NCBI RefSeq assembly: GCF_009905215.1
Contig: NZ_CP047593.1
Span: 2,546,900-2,610,899, forward strand
DNA: 64,000 bases
DNA from: Tichowtungia aerotolerans
Lineage (GTDB): Bacteria; Verrucomicrobiota; Kiritimatiellia; Kiritimatiellales; Tichowtungiaceae
Direction: 5' to 3'
Shown here: in pieces, positions 1 through 9,637 of the stretch
Numbering within the stretch: position 1 is the first letter of the stretch
How the letters are laid out: each line of letters opens with the position of its first letter
Translations under genes and position numbers: made by a program
The notes under the pieces: generated by a model
Database searches by the model: none
The model's input: only the letters and a program-made list of their open reading frames with translations
Told to the model about the DNA's origin: nothing

Positions 1-32
1 TTGACTTCAGGCAGGCAGTGCACTACCTTTTG

Positions 33-52
33 ATTTCTGTAATAACAGAAAT
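33..52 (+). promoter_or_regulatory. Perfect 8-bp inverted repeat upstream of the glycan operon
   Basis: ATTTCTGT and ACAGAAAT flank the four bases AATA, eight bases before the chosen ATG of the first gene. This could be an operator for the operon regulator or a short mRNA hairpin. No regulator gene is in the window, so the role is inference. Confidence 0.4.
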
Positions 53-59
53 AAATAAT

Positions 60-1691
60 ATGAGTGCTAGATTGATATTTGTTGTTGTCCTGCTGGCTGC
101 GGGGAATTTGATGGCCGGGGATAAACCGCCGTATAAGCTGCTGTTTGGAAACGACACCACGCATATCACCAGCTGTCCCAGCCCGTTTAATCCGCGCCCG
201 GGACCGTTTGTGGAGGAACACATTCGGGCCTGTGTGCAGGAATCGGCGGTCGAGGGGGTCGATGCGCATTTGCTGCAGCCCGGCATGGGCTGGGTGCCGT
301 GGTGGCAGAGCGAAGTCTATCCCATGGCCGACCATGTTCAGTGGCTGGCCGAGCACGGCATCAAACCGCACGCATACGAGCGCTATATCCTCAACGGCGG
401 CGACCTGGTCGCGGCCTATGTGGAAGAGTGCCGTAAACAGAATATTGCGCCGCTGATTTCCTTCCGCCTGAACGATTCCCATTTCCTGTCGCATGCGAAG
501 CAGGACTATCAGGACGAAGCCGCCGTACAGAATGCCCGCGAGGCCGTCTGCCGCTTTTACGGCGAAAACCCGCAGTTCATCATTGGCGACGAGACGCTAG
601 AAAAACATTACAAATATTTGCAGGACTGGGCACACCCCGAAGTGCGCGACTACCGCTTCCGGTTGATCAAAGAGTTATGCGAGAACTATGACATCGAAGG
701 AATCGAACTCGATTTTTTGCGTCACCCCTGCTTTTTTGACCGGCGGAAAACCACGGACGACGAGCGGTCGGATATGATGGCCGGATTTGTCAGACGCATT
801 CGCAACATGATGGATGCCCTCGAAAAGAACGACGGCAAAAAACGCTGGCTGGGCATTCGCGTGACGGCGTATCCGGATCGGTGGGGCGAGATCGGTGTGG
901 ATCTTCAGAAGTTAACTGACGCCGGACTCAACTGGGTCAACTGCTCGTCACACTACTTTACAGACCTTGGAATGGAGATTGCCCGCATCCGCGAAATGGC
1001 TCCCGGCCATGTTGCGCTCTACTCGGAATTGCATTACGTAACCGCGGTCGGACCCTACCGCGAAGCCGCAGCAACAACGGGAAGAAATTCTGCGGGGTCG
1101 GTACGGCGCATGACCGACCCGCTGCAGTTTTACACTGCCGCGAACCTCGCCTATGAGCAGGGGGCGGACGGCGTCAGCCTGTTCAATTTTCATTACTACC
1201 GCGGCAGCCGGGGCGTCTACACCCGCGACGGCGGCAAAGAACCTCCCTTCGACATCCTGAAGTATCTGACGAACCGCGACTGGCTTGAAAAACAACCGCA
1301 GTGGTACTTCATTGGGGCGACCTTCAATCCGCTGATGTCTAATGAGCCCTTCACAAAAACATACGCAATCGGTAAGCCGGAAACCTTCCGACTGCTGATG
1401 ACGCCCCCCCAAGGCGGATGGTCCGAAGACGGCCGGTTGCGACTCCTCGCCCGCGACCCGCTGGGAGACTCCTCGTGGTCTGTCGTTTTCAACGGCCACG
1501 AACTGAAGCGGACCGACGATGTATCTGAGCCGTATGATGTGCGCTATACGACCGGCATTCTGGAGCCTGAATATTACCGTGCCTTTACCGTGCCGCATAA
1601 GCTGCTGCGGGATGGCGAAAACGAAATCGAAGTCATGCTGCTTTCCGGCAAAAAGATGAAGCTTTTCTATTTAGATATTGCAGTTGAATAA
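60..1691 (+). CDS. Secreted glycoside-hydrolase-like TIM-barrel protein (paralogue A)
   Basis: A 543-residue exported protein. The start at 60 gives a good signal peptide (MSARLIFVVVLLAAGNLMAG); an earlier in-frame ATG at 18 adds a useless tail and runs through the inverted repeat. The fold looks like a (beta/alpha)8 barrel of the GH10-like/GHL type: strand-end motifs YDIEGIELDFLR near residue 215 and ADGVSLFNFHYYRG near residue 370, with a WWQSEVYP motif near 85. The last ~130 residues look like a beta-sandwich. It is a close paralogue of the next gene, 15 bases downstream. The family name and the substrate are inference. The glycan-operon context points to a polysaccharide-acting enzyme or a binding protein derived from one. 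The operon's true first gene could lie left of the window. Confidence 0.75.
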   Translation: MSARLIFVVVLLAAGNLMAGDKPPYKLLFGNDTTHITSCPSPFNPRPGPFVEEHIRACVQESAVEGVDAHLLQPGMGWVPWWQSEVYPMADHVQWLAEHGIKPHAYERYILNGGDLVAAYVEECRKQNIAPLISFRLNDSHFLSHAKQDYQDEAAVQNAREAVCRFYGENPQFIIGDETLEKHYKYLQDWAHPEVRDYRFRLIKELCENYDIEGIELDFLRHPCFFDRRKTTDDERSDMMAGFVRRIRNMMDALEKNDGKKRWLGIRVTAYPDRWGEIGVDLQKLTDAGLNWVNCSSHYFTDLGMEIARIREMAPGHVALYSELHYVTAVGPYREAAATTGRNSAGSVRRMTDPLQFYTAANLAYEQGADGVSLFNFHYYRGSRGVYTRDGGKEPPFDILKYLTNRDWLEKQPQWYFIGATFNPLMSNEPFTKTYAIGKPETFRLLMTPPQGGWSEDGRLRLLARDPLGDSSWSVVFNGHELKRTDDVSEPYDVRYTTGILEPEYYRAFTVPHKLLRDGENEIEVMLLSGKKMKLFYLDIAVE

Positions 1692-1706
1692 AACAGGAGA
1701 TTCCCC

Positions 1707-3338
1707 GTGAAAAAGAAAACCATTCTACTGATCCTGCTGGCCATAGGCTGTGTGTGGTTCGCCGCGGCCGAAAAGCGAACGGTTCCGTTCAAAATGCTGT
1801 TCAACCACGACGGAACCTATCTGCACACGTGTGTTCATGAGTGGACCGACCAAAAATTGAATGCGGGCGAACAGCTTAAGGCTTCTGTTCGTGAAATCGC
1901 AGCCACCGGTGTAGAAGCCGTGGCTCTGAGTGCCGGAAACGGTGAGATCCCATGGTGGCAGAGCAAATTCTATCCGGATCATTGGGAGTGGAACGCACAG
2001 TATACCGGACGCAAGCCCGATGCATACGGACGGTATGTCATGGACGGTGGCGATATGGTGCAGGATTTTGTCGATGTCTGCCGGGAGCAGGGCTTGACGG
2101 CAATCATGTCGCTGCGACTCAAGGACGAGCACGGCGTCGGAGAAAAGTCGGTTTGGGTCAGTAAATTTTTTATTGAAAATCAGCACCTGCGCATTGATGA
2201 CCGGCATGCGCCGATCTTTGGGTATCGCGGTCTCGACTGGATGTATCCGCGTGTGGTAGCCCAAAAGCTCAACTATGTGCGCGAGTGGTGCGAAAACTAT
2301 GATATCGACGGTATAGAGCTCGATTTCATGCGCTTTTTCCCCTTCTTTAATGAAGAGATGACCTCCGATGCCCAGCGCCGCCGGATACTGGATCAGTTTG
2401 TCGAAGATGTTCGTAAAATTCTCGATAAAACCGCCCGCGACGGCAAACGTCGCTATCTCGGTGTGCGGGTTCCCAACCGCCTGTCGATGTATAAACGGTT
2501 TGGCTTTGACCTTGGCTACTGGGATCAGCAGGGGTGGACCGATTACGCGGTGATTTCTCCGTCGTACTGCTCCCAGGTTGAAAATGAGCTGGCCAAGTTT
2601 CGCGCCTGGGCACCGGATACCAGCTTGATTTTTGAGATGACGCACTGCGTCACCCGCAGCACGTCGCTTTCCTGGGGGCGTCCGGGGCTGACCGGCGGCG
2701 ATGACTATCAGGTTCGCTTCATGACACCTGAACGATTGACGACTATGGCGAATGTTGCCTGGGAGCGCGGCTGTGACGGAGTTAGTTTGTTCAACATCAT
2801 GTATTGTCGTCCGGGGAAACGTAAATACGGCCAGGTTCACGGCGGCAACTATAATCCGGGCGATCCGGCGATGGATCTGTTCCCGAAGCTGACGGATAAA
2901 GAGTGGCTGGCTAAACAGCCGCAGCACTACTGGATTAACTGGTGGTGGAAGAGCGGCTATTTCGGCGACCAGTTTGTACTGCCCGTCACCTTTGTCAATT
3001 TGAGTGAGCACACCTTCGACCTCGATATGTCCCCGCCGTCTGTTCCGGTAAAACGCGCGGTGTTGCGAATGCAGATGGTGGAACGAACGCCGAAGCTCGG
3101 TTGGGAGGTGTTTGTGAATGACGTCAAGTTGACGCCGATCGATGAGCGCGATGAACTTTTCAGTGATCCGTACGGCGGGTTTACCGGGCACATCGATCAG
3201 TACTGCGCATTTGAACTCCCGCCTTCAGCTGTGATTGATGGACAGAATAAGATTCGGGTTCGTCTCGCAGACGGACCGCTCAATGACCAGTTTTCCGCCG
3301 ATTTAATGCACCTTGAAGTGGCGCTGTACACCGATTAA
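1707..3338 (+). CDS. Secreted glycoside-hydrolase-like TIM-barrel protein (paralogue B)
   Basis: A 543-residue protein with a signal peptide (MKKKTILLILLAIGCVWFAAA). A CAGGAG ribosome site lies eight bases before the start. It shares with its neighbour the WWQSKFYP motif, YDIDGIELDFMR and CDGVSLFNIMY in the same order, so the two arose by tandem duplication and then diverged. The conserved acidic residues at the ends of barrel strands (E and D of GIELDF) are the best catalytic candidates. The C-terminal ~120 residues are a probable beta-sandwich. Substrate unknown; I infer action on the same sulfated or sialylated glycan as the rest of the operon. Confidence 0.75.
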   Translation: MKKKTILLILLAIGCVWFAAAEKRTVPFKMLFNHDGTYLHTCVHEWTDQKLNAGEQLKASVREIAATGVEAVALSAGNGEIPWWQSKFYPDHWEWNAQYTGRKPDAYGRYVMDGGDMVQDFVDVCREQGLTAIMSLRLKDEHGVGEKSVWVSKFFIENQHLRIDDRHAPIFGYRGLDWMYPRVVAQKLNYVREWCENYDIDGIELDFMRFFPFFNEEMTSDAQRRRILDQFVEDVRKILDKTARDGKRRYLGVRVPNRLSMYKRFGFDLGYWDQQGWTDYAVISPSYCSQVENELAKFRAWAPDTSLIFEMTHCVTRSTSLSWGRPGLTGGDDYQVRFMTPERLTTMANVAWERGCDGVSLFNIMYCRPGKRKYGQVHGGNYNPGDPAMDLFPKLTDKEWLAKQPQHYWINWWWKSGYFGDQFVLPVTFVNLSEHTFDLDMSPPSVPVKRAVLRMQMVERTPKLGWEVFVNDVKLTPIDERDELFSDPYGGFTGHIDQYCAFELPPSAVIDGQNKIRVRLADGPLNDQFSADLMHLEVALYTD

Positions 3339-3357
3339 GCAGTTGAAAGGAATGACG

Positions 3358-4506
3358 ATGAAATGGACTGATGTAGTTTTGAGTGGAATTTTACTGGCTT
3401 TGGCAGCGGGATGTTCGACGCCGTCGTCGCCGCAATGGATGGTCTGCGCCAACGACCAGCGCCACACGCAGGTCGATGGCAACAACCGGGTCTATGAAGA
3501 TGCCAAACCCGGCTCGCTGACCCTCATGGATGTTTCCTCCGGTTTGCCGCGCACCGTTGAAACGCTTGAAAACGTGCCGTGCAGTCTGATCGGCCCGCCG
3601 ACCTGTGTTGCGGTTGCCCCCAGCCAGAAATTCGCGCTGGTGGCCGCCGCCCAAAAGGTCGATCCGGATAATCCGTCAGAACAGATTCCGGACAACAAGC
3701 TTTCGGTTGTCCGGCTCGAAAAAGGAGCGCATGAGGTTTTCCAAACATTGGAACTTGGCGTGCAGACCTCCGGCGTGGAAATCAGCCGCGACGGAACCCG
3801 TGCACTGATCACCAACCGTGGGGAGGGCACTATCACCCTGCTGGAACTCAATGATGAGGGCGTTGTGAAAGTGCTCGGCACTTTCAAGGTGTCTGACGAA
3901 AAAAGCAACGTGTCGCACGCCGCATTTTCGCCCGACGGTTCGCTGGCCATCGCCACACTGCAAAACCACGATGCCGTCGCGCTGCTCTCTCTCAAAGGCG
4001 ACCAGATTAACGTTGTCCAGCAGATCGAGGTCGGCGACGGACCGTATTGCGTTGAGTTCCTCGGCAGCGGCGACTTTGCCGTGGTTGCTAATGCGCTCGG
4101 TGGAAGTCTAATGCTCGTCGAAGTCAAACCGAAGGGCATCAAGGTAGTGGACACCATCCCGGTCGGGATTGTTCCCGAAGGAATTGATATCAGCCCGGAT
4201 GGAAAATGGATGGTGGCCAACTGCCTCGAAAACACCTCCCGTAAGCCGACCGTTCCCTCGCGCCGTCAGACCGGCATGCTGGTGCTGATGGAAAAACAGG
4301 GGCAGACCTTTGTTACGGTCGACGTTGCCCGGATCGGCCGGATTCCTCAGACTGCGGTCTTCACGCCGGATTCGCGTTTCGTTGCAGTCGGCAGCAATGA
4401 GAATCAGGACATCACTTTTTTCAAAATCAAAAACGGCGAACTGAAACCAACGGGGATTCAAGTTCCCTGTTCCGGTGGACCGGCGGCCATGCGAATCGCA
4501 AACTAA
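3358..4506 (+). CDS. Beta-propeller lipoprotein (YncE/lactonase-like)
   Basis: A 382-residue lipoprotein: the signal sequence ends in a lipobox (LALAAGC). The ATG at 3358 is preferred over the one at 3352 because the GAAAGG ribosome site is seven bases away. The body is a run of blades with motifs such as SPDGSLAIATL, SPDGKWMVAN and TPDSRFVAVGS, the pattern of the 7-bladed YncE / 6-phosphogluconolactonase propellers. It may be an extracytoplasmic lactonase or a binding propeller; no catalytic set can be assigned by eye. A copy of the TTTTCCAA-n3-TTGGAA palindrome lies inside the gene at 3736-3754 and codes for FQTLE. Confidence 0.75.
   Translation: MKWTDVVLSGILLALAAGCSTPSSPQWMVCANDQRHTQVDGNNRVYEDAKPGSLTLMDVSSGLPRTVETLENVPCSLIGPPTCVAVAPSQKFALVAAAQKVDPDNPSEQIPDNKLSVVRLEKGAHEVFQTLELGVQTSGVEISRDGTRALITNRGEGTITLLELNDEGVVKVLGTFKVSDEKSNVSHAAFSPDGSLAIATLQNHDAVALLSLKGDQINVVQQIEVGDGPYCVEFLGSGDFAVVANALGGSLMLVEVKPKGIKVVDTIPVGIVPEGIDISPDGKWMVANCLENTSRKPTVPSRRQTGMLVLMEKQGQTFVTVDVARIGRIPQTAVFTPDSRFVAVGSNENQDITFFKIKNGELKPTGIQVPCSGGPAAMRIAN
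3736..3754. repeat. Palindromic TTCCAA/TTGGAA element inside a coding gene
   Basis: GTTTTCCAA ACA TTGGAAC within the beta-propeller gene, read as F-Q-T-L-E. Member of the dispersed family described in the findings. Confidence 0.7.
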
Positions 4507-4521
4507 AGAGTTGGAGTGGAG

Positions 4522-7305
4522 ATGAGTAACGAGAAACAGATCGGCCACGTCGTGGCTCATGCCCATTGGGATCGCGAATGGCGCTATCCGGTGTGGCACC
4601 ACATCAACGCGCTGTGCGGCATGATGAAACAGCTGATGGATTTGCTGGAAAGTGATCCGCGCTATAAAAGTTTTATCATGGATGCGCAGAGTGTGCCGAT
4701 TACCGACTATCTGGATTTGTATCCGGAGGATGAATCCCGCCTACGCAAACTGATCGAAGAGGATCGTATTCAGGTCGGTCCGTGGTATACGCTGCCCGAC
4801 CAGTTCCCGGTCGATGCTGAGTGCCTCGTGCGTAACTTGATGAAAGGCCGCCGGATCTCTGATGAGCTCGGCAAAACCATGAAGATCGGCTACACCACCT
4901 TCGGATGGGGGCAGCCCGCTCAGATGCCGCAGATCTATGCCGATTTCGGAATTTCCGTGGTGCTTGGCGGAAAAAACGTCAGTCCGGAACGGACCGGTGC
5001 CAACGAATATCTGTGGGAAGGACCGGATGGGACGGTGGCATTGGCTTCCAAGCTCGGCGTGCAGGCCCGCGCCAACCTCTTCAAGTTCCTGACAATTCCG
5101 GCGATATTCAACAAAGAGAACATCGGTGCTGAATGGTGGTTCAACTGGGAGGGCCTTGGGGATATTTTCGGCTATGCCGACGCGGAAAACTACTGGCAGG
5201 ATTTCCACCGCTTTAACCGCGGAACGACCTTCTACCCTGAAAAAATTCCGGACTCGTTCAACCGCGCATGGGACACCACCGACGGCACGTTGATTCGCAA
5301 CCACCGCCTGCTGTTTGATGGCGGCGATTTTACCTTTCCGCAGCCGCTGCTTCCTAAGATTATCGAAAAGGTGAATGAACTGGATGATTCCCGCAAACTG
5401 GTTCACGGAACCCTCGATGATTATGTAGATATCCTTGAACAGATGGATCAATCTCAACTGCGCACGGTTCAAGGCGAGCTGCGCGACGGGCCTGAGCCGG
5501 CTTGCACGCCGAATGCGCTGGCTACCCGCAGCGATATTAAGCAAAAGAACCGGTCGGTACAAAACAAGCTGATCCGCTGTGCCGAGCCGATGGCCTGCCT
5601 CGCCGGACAGCACGGCCTTCCAGCGCAGGCACCGTTCCTCGACAAGGCGTGGGACTACCTGCTCAAATCGCAACCGCACGATTCGATCAATGGCGTGGTG
5701 CAGGACAAAACCTCGCGCGACACGATGAGTCGGCTCGACCAGGCTGATGAGCTCGCCACCGTTGTCACCGAAAACTCGGTGCGCCATCTGCTCACGCAGA
5801 TTCAGCGCCCGGTCGATGACAGCAAAGAAATTGCGCTGTGCATTTTCAATCCGCTGCCGTTCCCTCGCCGCGAAACGCTCAGCGCCGTGATCGCCACCCC
5901 GGTGGAATGGCATGCCGACACGCTGAACATTTGCGAACTCGACGGCACGGCGCTGGCGGTAGACCAGACTGGCCGCGAGCGTATCAGCATTCCGGTAAGC
6001 GAAACCGATTCGCGCCCGTGGCCGTTCGATGTCACCCGCCATTTTATTGACTTCGACACCGGCGAGATCCCGGCTCTCGGATACAAAGTGCTCAAGGTCT
6101 CCGGGCAGGGCAGCTACGACGTACAGCTTTTGTGGAATGACACTCGCCGCAGAAACGAGCCGCTTATCAAAGCGCCGAATGTGCTCGAAAACGAATTTTT
6201 GAAAGTGACGGTTCAGTTTGACGGAACCGTCGATCTGGACGACAAGCAAACCGGGCAGGTTTTTCGAGGACTGCACTATTTTGAAAGCTCGGGCGACAGC
6301 GGCGACGGATGGCTGCGGTATCTGCCGAACAAAAATCAAACTCATCTCTCTTTGGGACAGCCGGTTCGCATCTATGTTTCACACGACTCCGATCTGCGGG
6401 CCACAATTACCACGGAGATGACCTGGATGCTGCCTGCCAAGGTGGATCTGGCTGCGTCCAGCCGCGACGGCGAGCTGAAGCCGGTGACGATTCGTTCGGA
6501 AATCAGTCTGCGTTATGGAAGCCGCCGGGTTGAATTTAAAACGATGGTTGAAAATACTGTTTCCAACCACCGCCTGCGGGTGATGTTCCCGACAGATATC
6601 GCGGCGACGCACTCGGATGCCGAAGGGCATTTTTATGTCGACCACCGCCCGGTGGAGCCGGTGCGCGAGGCCGATGGAAAATATCGTCCCGGTATGTGTA
6701 CTCATCCGCAACAGTCATTTGTGGATGTGAGCGACGGAACAAACGGCCTCGCCGTACTCAACGGCGGACTGTGCGAGTATGAATTGCTTAACGAAGAGCG
6801 TCGTACGCTGGCACTGAGCCTTCTGCGATCATCGCACATGCGCATCTGTACCGAGCCGCGTGCCGGCGCTGTGTTCCCGACCCAGAACGGATGGGAAATG
6901 CTGGGAAGCTATGAGTTCAGCTATGCGATTTACCCGCATATGGGTGACTGGAACGCCGGAGACGTTTATTCAGAAACGCAGCGCATGATCGTGGCTCCAG
7001 TGGTTGTGCAGAGCAATAGCCGTCAGGAAGGTTCGCTACCTGCTGAATACAGCCTGTTATCTGTACAGGGCGCACAGGTCAGTTCGGTCAAGCCGCTCGA
7101 GAGTGGCGAGGGAATTCTGGTGCGTCTGTTTAATCCGTCGGAGGAGAAGATCGATGCCGTTCTGACTGCATCGGTGCAGCGTGCGGTTGTAATGAATATG
7201 AATGAAGAAGAGCAGGGCGAACTTCCGGTGGACGACGGCGTTGTGAGGGTTTCGCTGGCGGCCTGCAAAGTCGTGTCAATTGGACTGCTGAAAGGGGGAG
7301 AATAA
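4522..7305 (+). CDS. GH38 alpha-mannosidase family protein with altered nucleophile motif
   Basis: A 927-residue protein with no signal peptide, so probably cytoplasmic. Start at 4522 follows GGAG by five bases; a GTG at 4516 is an alternative. The GH38 zinc-site motif HAHWDREW is at residues ~12-19. The second family motif, usually PD-S/P-FG(H/Q) with the nucleophile Asp, reads GYTTFGWGQPAQMPQI (residues ~123-138), so the nucleophile position appears to be Phe127. Later family features are present: the helical-bundle motif SQPHDSINGVVQD near 390 and the long C-terminal beta domains. The usual reaction is retaining hydrolysis of alpha-mannosides. With the Asp replaced, this copy may use another residue or have a changed or lost activity. 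It overlaps the aldolase start by one base (TAATG). Confidence 0.85.
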   Translation: MSNEKQIGHVVAHAHWDREWRYPVWHHINALCGMMKQLMDLLESDPRYKSFIMDAQSVPITDYLDLYPEDESRLRKLIEEDRIQVGPWYTLPDQFPVDAECLVRNLMKGRRISDELGKTMKIGYTTFGWGQPAQMPQIYADFGISVVLGGKNVSPERTGANEYLWEGPDGTVALASKLGVQARANLFKFLTIPAIFNKENIGAEWWFNWEGLGDIFGYADAENYWQDFHRFNRGTTFYPEKIPDSFNRAWDTTDGTLIRNHRLLFDGGDFTFPQPLLPKIIEKVNELDDSRKLVHGTLDDYVDILEQMDQSQLRTVQGELRDGPEPACTPNALATRSDIKQKNRSVQNKLIRCAEPMACLAGQHGLPAQAPFLDKAWDYLLKSQPHDSINGVVQDKTSRDTMSRLDQADELATVVTENSVRHLLTQIQRPVDDSKEIALCIFNPLPFPRRETLSAVIATPVEWHADTLNICELDGTALAVDQTGRERISIPVSETDSRPWPFDVTRHFIDFDTGEIPALGYKVLKVSGQGSYDVQLLWNDTRRRNEPLIKAPNVLENEFLKVTVQFDGTVDLDDKQTGQVFRGLHYFESSGDSGDGWLRYLPNKNQTHLSLGQPVRIYVSHDSDLRATITTEMTWMLPAKVDLAASSRDGELKPVTIRSEISLRYGSRRVEFKTMVENTVSNHRLRVMFPTDIAATHSDAEGHFYVDHRPVEPVREADGKYRPGMCTHPQQSFVDVSDGTNGLAVLNGGLCEYELLNEERRTLALSLLRSSHMRICTEPRAGAVFPTQNGWEMLGSYEFSYAIYPHMGDWNAGDVYSETQRMIVAPVVVQSNSRQEGSLPAEYSLLSVQGAQVSSVKPLESGEGILVRLFNPSEEKIDAVLTASVQRAVVMNMNEEEQGELPVDDGVVRVSLAACKVVSIGLLKGGE

Positions 7306-8105
7306 TGAAAAACCATGTGCGAAAAGCGTTGTTGGATTGCAAACCCACACTGGGAACCTGGATGCAGATCGGGCATCCCGTGCCGGCCGAGATTCTGGCC
7401 AATGCAGGGTATGAGTGGGTTTGCGTGGATGCGGAACATACCGACATCTGCATTGACAGTATTATTGAGATCATGCGAGCCATGGCGCATACAACCACGG
7501 TGCCGGTCGTGCGGGTTTCTCAGAACAGTACCATTGAAATCCGCCAGATGCTGGATGCTGGTGCCAAGGGAATTATTGTGCCAATGGTCAACACGGCTGC
7601 GGATGCAAAAAAGGCGGTGGCCGCAGCGAAATATCCGCCGCAGGGGGTGCGAGGGTTCGGATACTGCCGCGCCAACAAGCATGGCGTGGAATTCGATCAG
7701 TATGTGAAAAACGCCAATGACGATATTTTTGTGGTTGCGCAGGTTGAGCATATTGACGGCGTGAACAACATTGATGAAATTCTGGCCGTGGAGGGGATCG
7801 ACGGCGTGTTTATCGGTCCATACGACTTGAGCGGGTCGCTCAATATTCCCGGTAAGCTAGATGATCCGCGCGTACAGGACGCACTGCAGAAGGTGCTGAA
7901 TGCTTGTCACTGTGCCGGGAAATCCGCCGGGCTGCATGTCGTGGCTCCGGAGCCGGATCAAATTACGGATGCGCTCAATAAAGGATTCACATTTCTGGCT
8001 TTGAGCGTGGACATGCTGTTTATGAATCGGCTGGCGAGGGAATGTTTGGCGCAGGCCCAGACCGTTGTCGGTGAAAACCTGATGTCGAAGGGTCCAATCT
8101 CATGA
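7305..8105 (+). CDS. HpcH/HpaI family class II aldolase (2-keto-3-deoxy sugar acid aldolase type)
   Basis: A 266-residue cytoplasmic enzyme. Family signatures: GTWMQIGHP near 15, VCVDAEHT near 40, QMLDAGAKGIIVPMV near 85 and a PPQGVRGFG loop near 112. Members use a divalent metal to cleave 2-keto-3-deoxy acids such as 2-keto-3-deoxy-L-rhamnonate to pyruvate and an aldehyde. The acid/metal residues lie in EHID (~149) and FIGPYDLSGS (~165). It overlaps both neighbours by 1-4 bases, so it is translated with the GH38 protein and the symporter. It suggests that the imported sugar is oxidised to a keto-deoxy acid, but no dehydrogenase or dehydratase is encoded in this window. Exact substrate unknown. 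Confidence 0.85.
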   Translation: MKNHVRKALLDCKPTLGTWMQIGHPVPAEILANAGYEWVCVDAEHTDICIDSIIEIMRAMAHTTTVPVVRVSQNSTIEIRQMLDAGAKGIIVPMVNTAADAKKAVAAAKYPPQGVRGFGYCRANKHGVEFDQYVKNANDDIFVVAQVEHIDGVNNIDEILAVEGIDGVFIGPYDLSGSLNIPGKLDDPRVQDALQKVLNACHCAGKSAGLHVVAPEPDQITDALNKGFTFLALSVDMLFMNRLARECLAQAQTVVGENLMSKGPIS

Positions 8106-9619
8106 CCGAGAGCATACATCTTTTAGACTACGGCATTATCGGACTCTATCTGCTTGCTATGTTGATCATCGGCTGGCTCTGTTCGCGGAAAAATAAAAGC
8201 TCAGATGAATATTTTATGGCCCGGTCATCGATGCCCGGCTGGGCAACCGGATTTTCGCTGATGGCCACGATGATCAGCTCGATGAGTTTTCTGGCGACAC
8301 CTGGTTTTGCCTTTAAAGAAAATTGGCGCTACATACCAACCAACTTCCTGTTCCTGATTGCCGCGTTTATGGGCATTTATATATTTATGCCGATTTTTCG
8401 CCGCTCCGGAATCGCTTCCGGATACGAATATCTGGAGCGCCGCTTCGGAAGCTGGGCCAGAATCTATACCGCTACAGGATATGTACTGATGCAGTCGGCA
8501 CGGCTCGGGCTGGTCACCTATACGGTCAGTCTGCCTCTGCAGATTCTAACCGGTCTGCCTCTGCCTCTGCTGATCGTCCTCGTCGGAGTCGTCGTTGCCG
8601 CCTACACCATCGCCGGCGGCCTTCGTGCCGTGATCTGGACCGACATGGTGCAGGGGATCGGCCTGATGATCGGGGCACTGATTTGTGTGCCGATTGTGCT
8701 TAAAGGGATCCCCGGAGGCGTAGGCGAGCTTTTTTCCATTGCGCACCAGGACGGCAAACTCTCGCTGGGCGACTTTGACTTTACTGTTGCGAAGATCACT
8801 TTCTGGGTGATGATTCTCCCGGCGATTTTCAACCAGCTCTGGTGCGTGGAGCAGGCGACCATTCAGCGTTATGTGGCACCGAAAACGGAGAAAGAAGCCA
8901 AAAAAGCGATCTGGCTCGGCGTGCTGATGGTGATTCCGATGTGGGTTTATTTCAGCGCACTCGGAACCGGCCTCTATGTGTTCTACAAACTGAATCCAGA
9001 GCCGTTGCTCGACGGCATGGTGGCGGAGCAGGTGTTGCCGTTCTTCATTTTAACGCAGGTTCCGGCCGGACTGGCGGGGGTGGTCATCATCGGACTGCTG
9101 GCTGCTGCGCAGTCGTCGCTCTCTTCGTCGATCAGCGCCTCGGCTTCCATTGTCACCACCGACTTCTATCGCCGCTTTTTCGTAAAAGAGCGCTCAGAGG
9201 AACACTACCTCACGGCCTCTCGCTGGATTTCTTGTGTCTTCGGGGTGGTGATGATCGGTCTGGCGCTGCTGATCTATTACATGCGCACCATGACCATCCA
9301 GGATCTCAACACCATGATTCAGTCGATCTTCAGTTGCGGAATTTTTGCTTTGTTCATGCTCGGCATCCTGACCAAAAGGGTGGAAAACCGTGCGGCATTG
9401 AGCTGCTCGCTGGTAACGCTTGCTCTGGTGGTGTCATGGCTTGTCATTGATGCTAAAATTCCTTCGTTGGCCGGATACCTTCCGCACAAGTTCTGGATGC
9501 CGATTCTGTCCAACTTGTTCCTGTTTGCCTCGGCTTTTGGTGCAAGTTATCTGGTGCGCGAACAACGCCGGCTGGATTTAAAAAACCTGACGTTGAGAAC
9601 CATGAAAAATGAACGCTGA
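8102..9619 (+). CDS. Sodium:solute symporter (SSS family)
   Basis: A 505-residue inner-membrane carrier with about 13 hydrophobic helices. Family marks include the N-terminal KNKSSDEYFMA-type loop after helix 1, a GWATGFSLMATMISSMSFLATPG stretch (split core helix region, residues ~48-68) and an LSSSISASASIVTTDFYRRF segment near 340. It overlaps the aldolase by ATGA. In glycan-use operons these symporters usually import the monosaccharide or acid released by the exported enzymes, driven by Na+. No outer-membrane SusCD pair is present in the operon. Confidence 0.9.
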   Translation: MTESIHLLDYGIIGLYLLAMLIIGWLCSRKNKSSDEYFMARSSMPGWATGFSLMATMISSMSFLATPGFAFKENWRYIPTNFLFLIAAFMGIYIFMPIFRRSGIASGYEYLERRFGSWARIYTATGYVLMQSARLGLVTYTVSLPLQILTGLPLPLLIVLVGVVVAAYTIAGGLRAVIWTDMVQGIGLMIGALICVPIVLKGIPGGVGELFSIAHQDGKLSLGDFDFTVAKITFWVMILPAIFNQLWCVEQATIQRYVAPKTEKEAKKAIWLGVLMVIPMWVYFSALGTGLYVFYKLNPEPLLDGMVAEQVLPFFILTQVPAGLAGVVIIGLLAAAQSSLSSSISASASIVTTDFYRRFFVKERSEEHYLTASRWISCVFGVVMIGLALLIYYMRTMTIQDLNTMIQSIFSCGIFALFMLGILTKRVENRAALSCSLVTLALVVSWLVIDAKIPSLAGYLPHKFWMPILSNLFLFASAFGASYLVREQRRLDLKNLTLRTMKNER

Positions 9620-9637
9620 TCATACATGGGAGTCCGT

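Noticed and set aside
1725-6345. Long minus-strand frames opposite the glycan-operon genes
   Set aside because: They are shadows of strongly biased coding DNA on the plus strand and have no motif or start signal.
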